Source: Choristoneura fumiferana (Eukaryota; Arthropoda; Insecta; Lepidoptera; Tortricidae). From it: 64,000 nucleotides of DNA. The position numbers and the translations under genes were made by a program. The notes below the pieces were generated by a model. It made no database searches. It had not been told where the DNA came from and worked only from the letters and a program-made list of their open reading frames with translations. The stretch is taken from the NCBI RefSeq assembly GCF_025370935.1, contig NC_133473.1, positions 10,784,109-10,848,108 on the forward strand, in the 5' to 3' direction. Shown here in pieces: positions 47,196-59,100 of the stretch (position 1 is its first letter; the number at the start of each line of letters is the position of its first letter).

Positions 47196-47380
47196 TCAAT
47201 CATTTTATCTTTGTATCTGTAGTAGTAGGTAGGCAGTATGAGTTAGGTACCTATCTACTTTTTTAGCACAAGTTGCTCAGTGCCAAAAGAAACTTAATAT
47301 TAGTGGCTCCATCTATCATGTAAGATCTAACTGTCAAGTGAAAAGTGTTCCAATTTCATACAAAATATTTGACATGCCCT

Positions 47381-47458
47381 CTTGCCCTGAGCCCTCTCCT
47401 TCTGAGTGGAGGCCTGTGCCCAGCAGTGGGACATATATATGCTGGGATGATGATGATG
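47381..47458 (+). mobile_element. 5'-truncated SINE with 14-bp duplication
   Basis: Only the 3' end of SINE family 2 remains (GGAGGCCTGTGCCCAGCAGT, then GGGATGATGATGATG). It is flanked by ATTTGACATGCCCT at 47367-47380 and 47459-47472, a clear target-site duplication. Confidence 0.85.
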
Positions 47459-48814
47459 ATTTGACATGCCCTGTTCTTAAATACCAGGTGAGCCATTTAA
47501 CAGGAGCAAATAATTACAAATAATTAAAACAGATCGTACTTACTCGTCAAACTAAACAACATTAGTTCAGCGATTTTAAAAAAAAAATTAATGTTTTAGA
47601 TTTTCCCTCTTTGGGTCCGAGTCCAATATGCTCTGATAATCTTAGGTACTGGTGGTGGACTAAATAGTTTTTTTTTAAAACACTGGCTTATTTCCTAGCC
47701 CGTGCGTCAGATAAGCCTCTGTCTTACGAAAGTTATCGAAATCGGTTTAGTAATTTATTTGTACAAAATAGTAAAAAATGTACAACATGCAGAAGTTCAA
47801 TAGGTATCGCATTTATAAAATTAGTTTCGACTAATTGTTAGTCTTAAGGAAAGCGCCTAGTCGATTTTTTAGGAGAATTCCTGACCCCTTTAGCATAATA
47901 AACGCTACAAAACGATTTTGTACGATACCTAAAGTTAAAAATTACATATGTCGATTTATAGCACTTGTGATTTTTGTGGCATTGGTGTTCATGAGATAAT
48001 GAAGAGTTGATGATATTGTATGTAAGTAAATAAACGTGAAATTATTAACACTGTTTATTATTTTTAAACACCTTACTTAATTATGAATTTAAACTTACGT
48101 ACAGCATGTTGAATTGACAGCGTTAGAATAGCCTAGTTAGTTAGATTAACTTCTTCACCGCCAGTCATCCAGTCGTGACAGCCAATGGAATGCCTCACAC
48201 GCCACGGTCATCTACACATGACCAACATTAAACTCTAAATTAATCCTTCTACAATGGAATTAAAAATAAAGTTGATTTGTCGCTGTTTTTTCTGTGGCGT
48301 ATCTACAGAGCACGTGCACGTCACTTCGTTTGTTTTGTGGCGGTGAAGAGGTTAAAAGTATGGCGCTGTCCGTCGGAGAACAATTTTTACAGTAAAAAAA
48401 ACCAGAAAACGAAATATGTGAGGTATGGGGATGAACATATGAACAGTTATCGTGTGTGTTGCAGTTTTCCCATGTCAATATCAGCAATTTGCAGACTCGT
48501 GGCTTTTCCAGCCTTGTTATTTTAGTCATTTCAATAATAGATGTAACTTTGTATACTTAGGTAAGACAAGAAAGGCTTGAAGGAACACGTATCCGTGTTT
48601 ACAGAGAATAAAGGCAAGGCGCACGTCGATCGCGGCATGAATATTCAGGGGAAATAAGACGACGGAATTAAGGGATGCGCTCGTTTAACGCCTCAACGCT
48701 GCCTCGCAACCAGTTTCAATTGTACTCAGTCCCGAGCCCAGTCGTTTTACGTTTTAGCAACTAACACTGTGTGCCGCACTAGCTATTGCCTTAAAATGAT
48801 TCCAGCATAAGACC

Positions 48815-48976
48815 TAGGCCGCACTACCGCTCTACGGCTAAACCGCAGCGGTTTTTAACCGCGTGTCTTTGTGAATAAAGTAACTAGACTAGTGCAAGCG
48901 GCCGCACTGGCGGCTTTAAGTTTACTTGATTCACAAAGTCACGTAAATAACCGTGGCAGTTGGACGTAGTGCGGGC
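48815..48976. mobile_element. GC-rich hairpin MITE, diverged copy
   Basis: TAGGCCGCACTACCGC and GCGGTTTTTAACCGCG at the left, GTAGTGCGGGC at the right, with CTTTGTGAATAAAGTAACTA-type inner arms. A relative of 33566-33721 and 40548-40706. Confidence 0.55.
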
Positions 48977-49869
48977 TAGCTCTAAAATATAGCCTACGTA
49001 CCTAACTCGGTGATAGTGATAATTATGACCAAAACGTTTAGTTATTAGTTTAGAAATATACATAAGTAACTCGCAGGAGAAACTGCACGGGATTGTCCAC
49101 CAGCCGAACTATTGGAAACCTCTTTTTTACGAGTGCAAAACACGAATTTTAATAAATTGCATAACATTCTATACTCGTAGGTTTAATAGCATCATTAGCA
49201 GTGGCGTGGTGCCGTAACAACTCGATTCCCATCAGGCAATTTTTTTTAGATGTCACACCAGTGAAGAGATATGGGTGCGCATTTTTTCACATATCTTTTT
49301 AAGTCCTATTATCGGAAGTCCGAAAATGTTTCTCATACCATTTTACATCATAAGGATCACTCTTCATATATTTTTTTTAATACTAACGATCGAAACTCAT
49401 AATCATCCATCAGAATTCATAATATCACTAATCACACCTTGTTCATACTAATATTGGTTTTCATATATTATATTTTCTTATACCTACTAACGATCGAAAC
49501 TCCTAATCATTATAAAAATTATAATGGAAGGATGGAATGAATTATTCATAATAAAAACCGACTCCAAAAAAATAAAAAACAACGGAAAATGGAACCGACA
49601 CAAAACCCTTGAAAATATTTTTCTAGGTACCTACTAGATCGAAGTCGGTGCCTCAGCACTAGAGGTGGTAAATCCGGATCTGAAGATTCAAAAGAGTCAG
49701 ATCCTCAGCGGATCCGAATCCCTTAATGACTCCTTTCAAATCTATTGACTCCGGAGTTACTAACTCGACTGGATCGAGCGGCTCGCCTGCTCGTGATCGC
49801 CGTCACGCTCACTCACACTGACTCGCTCCGTCCGTCTGCTTTCGCTCTCGCTCGCTCGATCGGATCGGT

Positions 49870-49991
49870 AGGGCTACTACGAAACTCGAAGTTGTAATCG
49901 TACCGCTCTCCTCCGCTCTCGTATTAAATAGTATAAGTGTCAGAGGGACCGCACGTCACGAACTTCGATTTTGGAGTTTCGTAGTAGCCCT
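49870..49991. mobile_element. Palindromic MITE, copy C (nested)
   Basis: AGGGCTACTACGAAACTCGA and TTTCGTAGTAGCCCT as termini, with CTCGTATTAAATAGTATAAG in the loop. Same family as 15008-15130 and 17771-17900, here inside the hAT-like element. Confidence 0.75.
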
Positions 49992-50120
49992 GCGGATCGG
50001 ATCTTGGACTTGGATCTTATTATCTATGTTTGGTTGGCCGGTTCGGTTCGCTTCGGTTCGTAGTAGCCCTGCGGATCGGATCTTGGACTTGGATCTTATT
50101 ATCTATGTTTGGTTGGTCGG
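49978..50120 (+). repeat. 79-bp tandem duplication
   Basis: TTCGTAGTAGCCCTGCGGAT ... CTATGTTTGGTTGG at 49978-50036 recurs at 50057-50115, period 79. The unit includes the right end of MITE copy C, so it arose after that insertion. Confidence 0.8.
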
Positions 50121-50968
50121 TCGGTTCGGTACTCGGACTTGGAACTAACGAACGAATCTTTCTCTCTCTCACGAATCTGTACTTCAGTTCAGTCACCGCA
50201 GTACCGTACCGACACCGACTGACCGAACCGAGCCGGGGCGGATCGGCCATAGATAAATTAATAATCGCTCGAAAGAACCGGAGTCAATAAAGAGTCGGAT
50301 TCAATAAGCGGATTCGGTACCGACACCGGAGCTGGATCTAGTGAGTCAGATCACTTCGCGGAGTTGAGATTACCCATGTCTACTCAGCACGATCAGCGGG
50401 AACAATATTTGTCTACATCACCTAACAGGTTTCAATCCATCCTACTGGGTCGTGCTGAGTCACCGACTTCGAGCTAGTAGTACCTAGAAAATTATTTATC
50501 ACATTTTGAATTGAATTTTATATTTACGCAAATAACTACTTAGCTGTTTTCGAAACATTAATACTTCTTGCTAATATTTAAAAAGATATGTAATGAAAAG
50601 GCACCTAGTGCGATAATGTAATGTAAAAGGCACGGCATGGGTAATATTCTGCATTATCAGTGTAAATACGCTGTAATATAGACCTACTTTACGAGCAGGT
50701 GTGTTGAAAAATAATTAAAGAATTTCATGAAACTGCTTGTTAGCTTGTTGGTATTTATAATTTGACGGTGTATTTTTAACTATAAATACCCAATTTCAAA
50801 ATTTATAATATGTGGCTGATTAGCTACTTTGCCGGTGCCTTATCTCAGACTTGCGCCGCGCATGCAGCGCTGAGCGCGCGAAAAAAAAAAATTACGGCCG
50901 CCATCTTTTAAATGGGTTTGTTTGTTAAGTTATTCACAGTATGCATTTCGTTAGTGTTGTTTTGTAAA

Positions 50969-51991
50969 ATGTCGAATTTAGATAACGAAGAATTACTTAT
51001 CGAGTGTACGCCGCCAGATATCATAGTTGAAGCGCAAAATGCGAGTGATAGTCTTTTGCCCTCAAAATCAAAAGATAAATACATGCAAGCCTACGCAAAT
51101 TTCATTCAATGGAAAAATAGCAAAAATGCAAGCTCTTTCTCAGAAAACGTGTTCATGGCTTACTTTAGTGAACTGGCGAAGAGGTATAAACCTAGTTCGC
51201 TTTGGTGTATATATTCTATGTTGAAGAGTACCGTGCAGAATAAAAATGCAATTGACATCAAAGCGTACACCAATCTAACTGCATTCTTGAAAAGACGTTC
51301 AGACGGCTTTACAGTCGAAAATCCAAGGTTTTAACACCTAATGAAGTGGAGAAGTTCATTAAAGAAGCACCGGATAATCAATATCTAGCGACAAAGGTCA
51401 GTTCACTATTTAGTTTTGTATTCATTATTATAATATTTGTAGGCGGTATTGTGAGTGTTGATATAATAGGAACTAAGTACGATTATTATAACTTAATTAT
51501 GATTTTATTTATTTTCAGGTCGCATTAATATTCGGATTATGGTGCCTGTAGGCGTCAGGAATTAAACAACATTACGACAAAAGATATAGAGAATCACGGA
51601 GAGATGCTACTTGTCAAAATTCCGAACACTAAAAATAAAATTCCTCGGTCATTTACTATTCACGGACCATTTTATGAAATAGTGAAAAAATATGAAAGTT
51701 TACGTTCAACAAAAGGAAAATCTGACCGGTTCTTCCAAAATTTTCAAAACGGCAAATGCACGAGTCAGCCTATCGAGTGAACAAATTTGGATCGATGCCT
51801 AGAGAAATTGCCAAGTTTTTAGGCTTACCACAGGCTGACGCTTACACCGGACACAGTTTTAGGCGGACTTCAGCTACATTGCTGGCTAATTCAGGAGCCG
51901 ATATATTGACTTTAAAACGCCATGGGGATGGCGATCTAATAATGTCGCCGAGTCATATATTGAGGACTCCATCCAAAATAAAGCCGACATA
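50969..51991 (+). pseudogene. Decayed tyrosine recombinase (Crypton-like)
   Basis: The likely start is the ATG at 50969 (MSNLDNEELL); the same frame is open from 50912. The N-terminal half resembles the core-binding domain of tyrosine recombinases (YMQAYANFIQWKNSKNASSF, YKPSSLWCIYSMLKSTVQNK). A GT-AG intron (51397-51518) follows. The C-terminal half keeps catalytic-domain signatures: a CRR-Q-E-L motif near 51550 (first Arg), TGHSFRRTSATLLANSGAD (His-x2-Arg) and the remains of the H-G-G-W and final Tyr motifs near 51920-51955. Breaks: a frameshift near 51310-51325, about two bases lost near 51541, one base lost near 51774 and one near 51923. No hallmark ends were found. Crypton-type is inferred from a recombinase with no RT or helicase nearby; DIRS-type is an alternative. 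Confidence 0.7.
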
Positions 51992-52312
51992 AGTGCAAAA
52001 TAACACAAGCAATCCATTTGGAGCCACAATCCAAGAAGTTCTGCCCTGAACCGCGTCCTTCCACCTCATATGCCAATGATGATTTGGGATTTCATACGTT
52101 TGCTAATGATGAACGCAATGTTCTTCTACCTCCTTTCAGAATGTTGCATTATCACCGACATTTACAAATACCCAAGAACAAAGCAATGAAATAATTAATA
52201 ATACAATTAAACATACAGTAAAATGCCTCATAAGGCGGTAGCATATCATTTCAATAATTGTACTTTTAATAACTGTTTCAATAATTAAAGTTTTTAAATA
52301 AATGTGAACTTT

Positions 52313-52490
52313 TATTTACTTTTCCTCGCAAGTGTGTTGAAAAACGTCGTATGAAACACGTGAGCATTGGTCATTACACTTTTCGTCTCCATTAAGCCTT
52401 CGCCTTCGGCTCAGGCTTAAAACCGACTCGAGTGTAATGACCAACATAGCACACTTGTATCATAATGTACTATTTCAAGGGTTTTGTAGT
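52313..52490. repeat. Inverted-repeat element with AAGCCTTCGCCTTCGGCT core
   Basis: TTGGTCATTACACTTTTCGT at the left and CGAGTGTAATGACCAA at the right form arms around the core. The outer GTGTGTTGAAAAACGTCGTA resembles the block at 36.05-36.09 kb. Non-coding. Confidence 0.5.
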
Positions 52491-53240
52491 CGGTTCCATT
52501 TTCCGTTATTTTTTTATTTCTTTGGAGTCGGTTTTACTTTTTTGTTAAAAATTTTCTTACAGAAAAAACATGTTTACTTACAAAAATCTGCAATTGCTGT
52601 CGCGGACAGATTAGTGTCGGTAAAAAAGTTGATTGACCCTATGTAGGTATATTAATCATGATCGTTTATAGACGAGCGAGCATTACTTAGCTTTGACGAG
52701 TTCCATTGGTCATCTACGGTCTTCTTCATCAGGTCCAGTTTACCAAATGATACTTTCTGAATGTAAATGCTTATTTCAATGCTAAAAATGCCAAAATCGC
52801 CATAGGTATACCTATAAAATTTGAGGTTTGCCCTCGACTTCCCTAGGATCTCATCATCAGGTCTTGACTTGGTGACAATGGGACCACCTCAGAAGAGTAC
52901 CCTTTCGAATAAAAAAAATTTGAAAATCGTTCCACAATTGACTGAGTAATCGGCGAACATACATAAAAAAAATACAAACATTGGAACATAGAACCTCCTC
53001 CTTTTTTGAAGTCGGTTAAAAATAAAAATAAAATCTGTTTATTTCACTAAGTTACAAAATAGTCTTCCAATAGCAATCCAACGCCAATAACGCCAATATT
53101 CATAACTTTGTTAATACGAATATTTATATGTTTTCATATATTTCTTATATTATTTACCCGCATTATTGACGCGAAGGGGCTTGGAAAATTTTCGATGGTG
53201 CGAAATGATGTAATTAAGGAAGGACTCTGTTAGGTAGAGT

Positions 53241-53363
53241 CACCAGCACCAATATCTGACACTACAAGCGTGTATAAATATCTGATACGACTCTATTTCT
53301 AGGGCCGGAAGGACGTGCCAGATATTTTTGCAGGCTCCGCTGTGGCAGATATTAATGCTGGTG
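53241..53363. mobile_element. Short MITE with CACCAGCACCAATATCTG ends
   Basis: CACCAGCACCAATATCTG at the left and CAGATATTAATGCTGGTG at the right are near-perfect inverted repeats, about 123 bp overall. Non-coding. Confidence 0.65.
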
Positions 53364-54713
53364 CCTGTACGATGAGCGAAGCGAGGAGGAGTGTTAGGTA
53401 GGACTGTGACCCTACAGCGTGCGAGCCGAGCGAGCGAAGCGAGCGTGCCGCGGCAGCTGCCGGCGAAGCGCCAGGACCGAACACATTTTTCAATTAATAC
53501 TAATAATATAATATAAATAATTAACGATATAAGTAAATCTTATTTTGAATAGTTACCGTTATGAAAAACAATATTATGAGTTCAAATATTTTCTTATTAA
53601 TGCCATTATTAATAAGAAAATTATGATATTTGTCGTTATGAAGGAAAAGGGTCTAGCAGGCTAAGCTAACAAGAGTGGCCCCCGCAAGGGATTTGGTTGT
53701 GATTTGAGGTGCAGTAATGGCAGGACCTAAGAACACTGTATGCGTAATATTCAGCTTCTTTTGTTTCAGACTTATTCACGAAAATGTCAAAAAATCAAGG
53801 TAAATTTTAAACTGTTATTTTAGCTAAATTAAGCAAGCGAGAGTAACCAAATAAATTCAGAATGAAGGAGCATACAATGGGGTTCATAATACATATTTTT
53901 ACAGACATTCATATGCTTGATCTTGGAGGAAAAAAAAACATTGTTTTTTTTCGCTTAATTTTTTCTGCCACTTCTCGCGGAGACACAAACAACTATCAAA
54001 AATAAGCCACAGTTGTCAACTACGTATACATTTAAAAACATTTTGAAAAATCATGGTGCGTCATGTCAAAAAAAATACATAGGTACCAGTACAAATGTTG
54101 TCTTAGTAATGACATTATGAGAAAAAAAAACAACACTGTCTGTTATGACTTCCGATGCTAGTAATAAAATTTTATGAACAAAAATTTAGTACTTACTTAT
54201 GAGGTAAAAAAATATGAAGAGTGATTATTAAAAACACAAATCGGTAGTAAAAAAAAATGGGAATAAGAATTTTATGAGAGTCAATATGGACCCGAGTTAT
54301 CTAACGAAATTTTTCACTCCATGCTACTGATCGTTAGGTACATTGGAGTTGTGGATATAGGTCATTGACGTTGAACACTTATTTCGCGTCCATCAGACAT
54401 TATCCTTCAAAGGTTTCTATTATATGTAGGTACATAGACAAGATCCGTAGGGAAGATGCCAATATTTCCAAAACCAATTCGTAATTCTAGTGCCAAGTCA
54501 CAAACCATACTGTCTTCCTGATATGGCTTCTAAACAGACGGCGACTACAGCGAAGTAGAGCTGTAATCAACCAATTGATACACTATTTATGTCAATTGGG
54601 CGATTGGCTGGCATGTTACTGGATCGTTTTAACGTGCGTATGAGTTAGTAGGCAATTAATTGTTTCTGTGAGCCTGAGAAACAAACATAGTAAGGTATAC
54701 CCACTGTCAAATG

Positions 54714-54876
54714 TGGTAGTTACGGTCAAGGATTTTAATCCCCTAAACGTCATACCTACCTACTGATGTCGCATTAATTAACAAGGGAAATTGTAATGAC
54801 TTTTCGTTTGAAAAGGTTCCGTGGTGGCCGGACTAGTGCTAGTGGAGGGTCAGGAATTAAAGTCCTTGACCGTACC
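54714..54876. mobile_element. Short MITE with GGTCAAGGACTTTAAT-type ends
   Basis: ACGGTCAAGGATTTTAATCC at the left and GGAATTAAAGTCCTTGACCG at the right are inverted repeats of about 25 bp. About 163 bp overall, no coding content. Confidence 0.65.
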
Positions 54877-54984
54877 TACTTACCGTCTTAAGTAAATGAA
54901 CTTTATCATCAGATAATTTCATTTGGTAATAAATAACATACTTACTTTTCCATTATAACCTAACCAACTTAGAAAAGTTAAAAA

Positions 54985-55200
54985 CCCCCGACATTGTGAA
55001 TTTCAAAGTTCAATATCTCAAAAATCGCTGAAATGGTTTTATCAAACATACCTACCTAACTGAGAACCGAAGCAAAAAAACTCGCTTCCATGTAAGAAAT
55101 CCTTATCGATTTCGGTCCATCTGTTTGAGAGCTACGATGCCACAGACAGACAGACGCAGACATTGACGTCGAAAACACCCCTCTTTTCGCGTCGGGGTTA
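54985..55200 (-). repeat. Interspersed repeat ending in CACCCCTCTTTTCGCGTCGG
   Basis: Reverse-complement relative of 26866-27065, sharing the rule CCACAGACAGACAGACGCAG / its complement and TTGAGAGCTACG. It begins with AAAACCCCCGACATTG, so both ends carry the CCCCGAC-type motif. Confidence 0.6.
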
Positions 55201-55259
55201 GACTATGATAAAGTTGTTCACAGAAGATATTATTGTTGCCACTTTGGATGGTAGTGGAC

Positions 55260-55460
55260 CAGTGGCGTAACTATAGGGTGGCAGGGCTGGCAAAATGCCA
55301 CGGGCCCCCGACCCAAGAGGCCCCAGCCCAAGAGGCCGCAAGCTCAACCTGAGTATTTTATTTTACTTAAAATTGAACTAAGTACAACGTGACGATTTTT
55401 ACTGATAGGGCCCCATCAAAAGAATTTGCCACGGGCCCAGATGGTATAGTTACGCCATTG
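55260..55460. mobile_element. MITE with CAGTGGCGTAACTATA ends
   Basis: CAGTGGCGTAACTATA at the left and TATAGTTACGCCATTG at the right are inverted repeats. The arms continue with TGCCACGGGCCCCC / GGGCCC...TTGCCACGGGCCC. About 201 bp, a form seen widely in Lepidoptera. Confidence 0.7.
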
Positions 55461-56107
55461 TATTGGATATTTTTATCTAATGAATATTTTTGTAATAAAG
55501 CTTGTGACATAATTATTTACCTATGTACCTACCTTACATACATAAAGTCATCTTAAGGTTCATCTGGCTAATGGAGATAAAACCTATTGCCACTCATTGT
55601 TTTATACCTACGTACGTACGTAACTACGTAAAAAAATACAGTTTTGGTTAGAGCCAAAGCAACTGATTGTTCTGCATTTTGATGTTCGTGTGGGAAAATC
55701 GCTATAAGTACATATGTTTTCCTTCTCTCTCTTATCTTACGAGAAACTTAACCGAACGGCTGTGTTCCTAAAACGTTTTAATATTTAATCACGATCAACC
55801 TGAATATTTTCCCGTTCACACACCAGTAAGTAAAGTTATTCGTAATAGGTTCAATCGCTCGATTCATCGGATTGGAAGTTTGAAAATAAAAGTGAAATGG
55901 AGTGGAAGAAGCTGCTCATTCGGATTCGTGATTCAGCATTTTATTAACTAGGTCCATGTTTGGGTTAATAATACATGTTTGTACTTTACTTTTGTGTCGC
56001 TTAAAATCCAATCAATTAGTATAAGATTTTGCATGTCATATTAAATATTTTCCAAAAAGTCACATTCCCGCCGCTAGAGGCGCTACGAGTTCCAAACTGA
56101 TGTTTAA

Positions 56108-59100
56108 TTTATTATTTTTTGCAATAATTTGTCTTGCACTGGATACCGCTTAGAACGGTAGTTTTGTTATTTCTCCTACACCTTCAGCGTACGGCACATA
56201 AAAGTGGTCCTTACCGAACGGATTATAAGAACTATTTTTCAAATCCCGTGAACGTCAATTAACCTCATCGAAGTTGTTTACGAGTTAAAGTTGAAAGTTA
56301 AAAACGGACATTATTAAATAAAGAATAGACTAAAAACTTAAGGACAAAGTGAATTTACAAGTGTAATAAACATTAGTGGGAACTGTGAAGTGTGAAAAAA
56401 AAAACTAGTAACTAATCATGGAAGAGTACATTGTGGAACAAGAAAATACTTATGTTTTGATTATTTCGACGATAAGTAATTATAAGAAAACACCGAAACA
56501 AAGATTAACTAAAGGTTATGTACAAGTACGAATGGAAACCCTCACTGATTATTGGTCGAAATTTCGTAGCAATCATTTGGCAATGTTGAAGTTAGTACCT
56601 AAACAAGAGCGTAGTCAGTACGAGTATTTTACCAAAGATTATTTTACTGAGTTGGAAGAAAAGGTTGTTGATATGAAGGCAAATATGATGGACTTTATGA
56701 TGGCATCGCCGGCTAAAGGAAGTGAAACAAATCCCTCAAGTTTACCGTCCACCTTTGCATCATCGAGCGCACATGACGAAGTAAAATTACCAAAAATCAA
56801 CATTCCCCAATTTTCTGGCGATTATCACGAGTGGACTTCGTTTCAAGATTTATATGTTTCGCTAATACACAATAAAAGTACACTTAATAAGGTACAGAAA
56901 ATGCATTATTTAAAAAGTTGTTTATCAGGTGCAGCTGAACAGTTATTAAAGCATATACCTATAACTGAGAACAATTACGACACGGCGTGGGAAACTCTTA
57001 AGCAAAGATTTAACAATAAAAGAATCATTGTCAATACGATATTGAGTCGATTAATAAATCAACGAAAATTGACCTCAGGAACAACAAAAGGTTTACGAGA
57101 TTTATTAGATACGACGAACGAATGCTTAAATAAATTAAAAAACTTACAAATCACAATTGAATCGTGGGACATATTGATAATTTATTTGATTGTTAACAAA
57201 CTCGATCAAGAATCGCATAAAGAGTGGGAACAAGATTTGGGAAGGCTAAAGATTAGCGAATTACCTAAACTAGAAATGCTAACAACATTCTTAGAAAAAA
57301 GGTTTCGTATATTAGAAATGATTCAGCAGCCGGGTTCAACTTTATCGAACTCAGCTGTTAAACAGAGGACATTCCACACTAACACAGTGGAACACACATG
57401 TGCTTTCTGTAACCAAGATCACTTACTATACACTTGTAAAGAATTTGGAAAATTATCAGTGGAGAAGAGAGTGGAATATGTGCAAGGCGCGCGGCTTTGC
57501 TTCAATTGCCTGGTGCCGGGGCATTCTGTGAAGTTCTGTAAACAAAAATCTTCATGCCGCCGATGTGGGAGAAGACATCACTCTCTGCTGCACAGTACGT
57601 GGAATAAGCAGTCGGGGAACTATACCAAGGACCCTGTGACCTCAGCCCCTCCTTCTGACAACAAAGAAGATATCAAGGAAGAAAAAGAAGATAAAAATAA
57701 AAAGCATATTATTTCTCACTTCACTGCTGGGAGGCAAGCGGTGCTGATGCCGACTGCACTAGTACAAGTAAAAGCTGAAAATGGGGAAAAACACTTGATG
57801 AGAGCGCTACTGGACCCCTGCTCGCAAGAATCGTTTATCACCGAGGCCGCTGCTCAAAGGCTTAGGTTACGACGGGCATCTATTAGCGGACATGTAACAG
57901 GAGTTGGCCAAATGAAGACTATACTCAAACATTGCACAGAATTACAGTTTTCATCAAGAATTGAGCCCACACTTACAATGAAAGTCACAGCGTACGTTGT
58001 ACGTCACCTCACCGACATGATGCCGGCAAAAAGGATTGATATTGGAGAGTGGAAATATTTAGATCATCTGGTCTTAGCAGACCCTACGTGTCACATGCCA
58101 GGTCACATCGACTTGCTCTTAGGAGTCGAACCTTTCAGTGAAGTTCTTAAACCTGGTGTGATTAAAGGCCCCTCTGGTTCACTCATAGCTCAAGAGACTC
58201 ACCTCGGTTGGGTTGTTTCTGGTATAGCTAAATCGGGCACCACTGATATTAAAAACATCGTCAGCATGCATCTAAATGTCGATTTGCACAGCATGTTGAA
58301 GAAGTTCTGGGAGTTAGAAACCATAGAAGAAGATACTTACGCACTAACCTCAGATGACAGGAAGGCAGAAGAGAATTTTGAAAATACACATAAACGAAAC
58401 AGTGATGGCCGTTACGTAGTGAGATTACCATTCAGAGAAGAGCCACCAACCTTACCACTTAACTCGCGAGACATTGCAGTCAGAAGATGGATTGCCTTAG
58501 AGAAAAGATTAGAAAGAACACCATCTCTGAAAACCGATTATAACAACGTGTTACAAGAGTATATAGATTTGAATCATATGGAAAGGATTGAGGGTGATGA
58601 TAGTACGGAAAAATGTGTCTACCTACCTCACCATGCTGTAGTCAGAGACGATAAAGAGACCACTAAAGTCAGAATCGTGTTCAATGCATCCTCTGCTGGT
58701 GCAAATGGAGTTACATTGAATGATGGATTACTTACAGGACCGACCTTGCAGGAAGATTTGAGAGACATTCTGCTTCGTTGGCGGACACATAAAGTTGCAT
58801 ATGTGGCGGATATAATAAAGATGTACCGACAGATAGGTGTACATGAAGCAGATACTAATTACCAACGTATTGTCTGGCGATCTGATCCCCTCAAGCCGAT
58901 TGAAGACTACCGTCTACTTACGGTGACATTCGGAACTGCTTGTGCGCCGTACTTAGCTATTAAAACCTTACGACAAGTGGCGATTGATGAAAGTCGGGAC
59001 CATCCTGAAGCTCAGCGTATAATTCTGGAAGACTTTTATATGGATGATCTTTTGTCAGGCCATGATACAGAGGAGAAAGCTATAAGGGACCTAAAAATCG

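Larger units (their letters stand above)
49660..50382. mobile_element. 723-bp hAT-like insertion, composite interior
   Basis: Flanked by the 8-bp direct repeat CTCAGCAC (49652-49659 and 50383-50390). Ends TAGAGGTGGTAAATCC and (reverse complement) TAGACATGGGTAATC are imperfect inverted repeats similar to hAT termini. The interior is rich in GGATCC-, GATTCGG- and GACTC-type short repeats and carries the palindromic MITE (49870-49991) and a 79-bp tandem repeat. No transposase. Confidence 0.75.
49549..50490. repeat. Older interspersed repeat split by an insertion
   Basis: The left half (49549-49659) runs AAAAACCGACTCCAAAAAAA ... GAAGTCGGTGCCTCAGCAC. The right half (50391-50490) runs GATCAGCGGGAACAATATTT ... 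GTGCTGAGTCACCGACTTCG. The two join smoothly once the 723-bp insert and one CTCAGCAC are removed. A relative of the left half is inverted near 52480-52545. Confidence 0.65.
45673..50968. other. Intergenic region with mobile elements
   Basis: Begins with the ALG8 3' UTR. No host gene is supported. It contains a repeat at 46970-47195, a truncated SINE (47381-47458), a GC-rich hairpin MITE (48815-48976) and the split repeat plus hAT-like insert (49549-50490). ORFs near 48.3 kb and 50.0-50.3 kb lack protein features. Confidence 0.55.
51992..56107. other. Intergenic region with MITEs and repeats
   Basis: No gene is supported. Besides the listed elements it contains the PRT-type repeat CGACTCCAAAGAAAT (inverted, about 52480-52545), a GC-rich patch GAGCGAGCGAAGCGAGCG near 53430 and AT-rich anonymous DNA (53.5-54.7 kb, 55.5-56.1 kb). 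Confidence 0.5.

Noticed and set aside
46954..47199. 81-codon lysine-rich ORF
   Set aside because: Built of GGAAACTTTC-type repeats; no protein family features.
48277..48529. Overlapping ORFs of 82 and 89 codons
   Set aside because: Neither strand shows domain motifs, splice continuity or a good start context.
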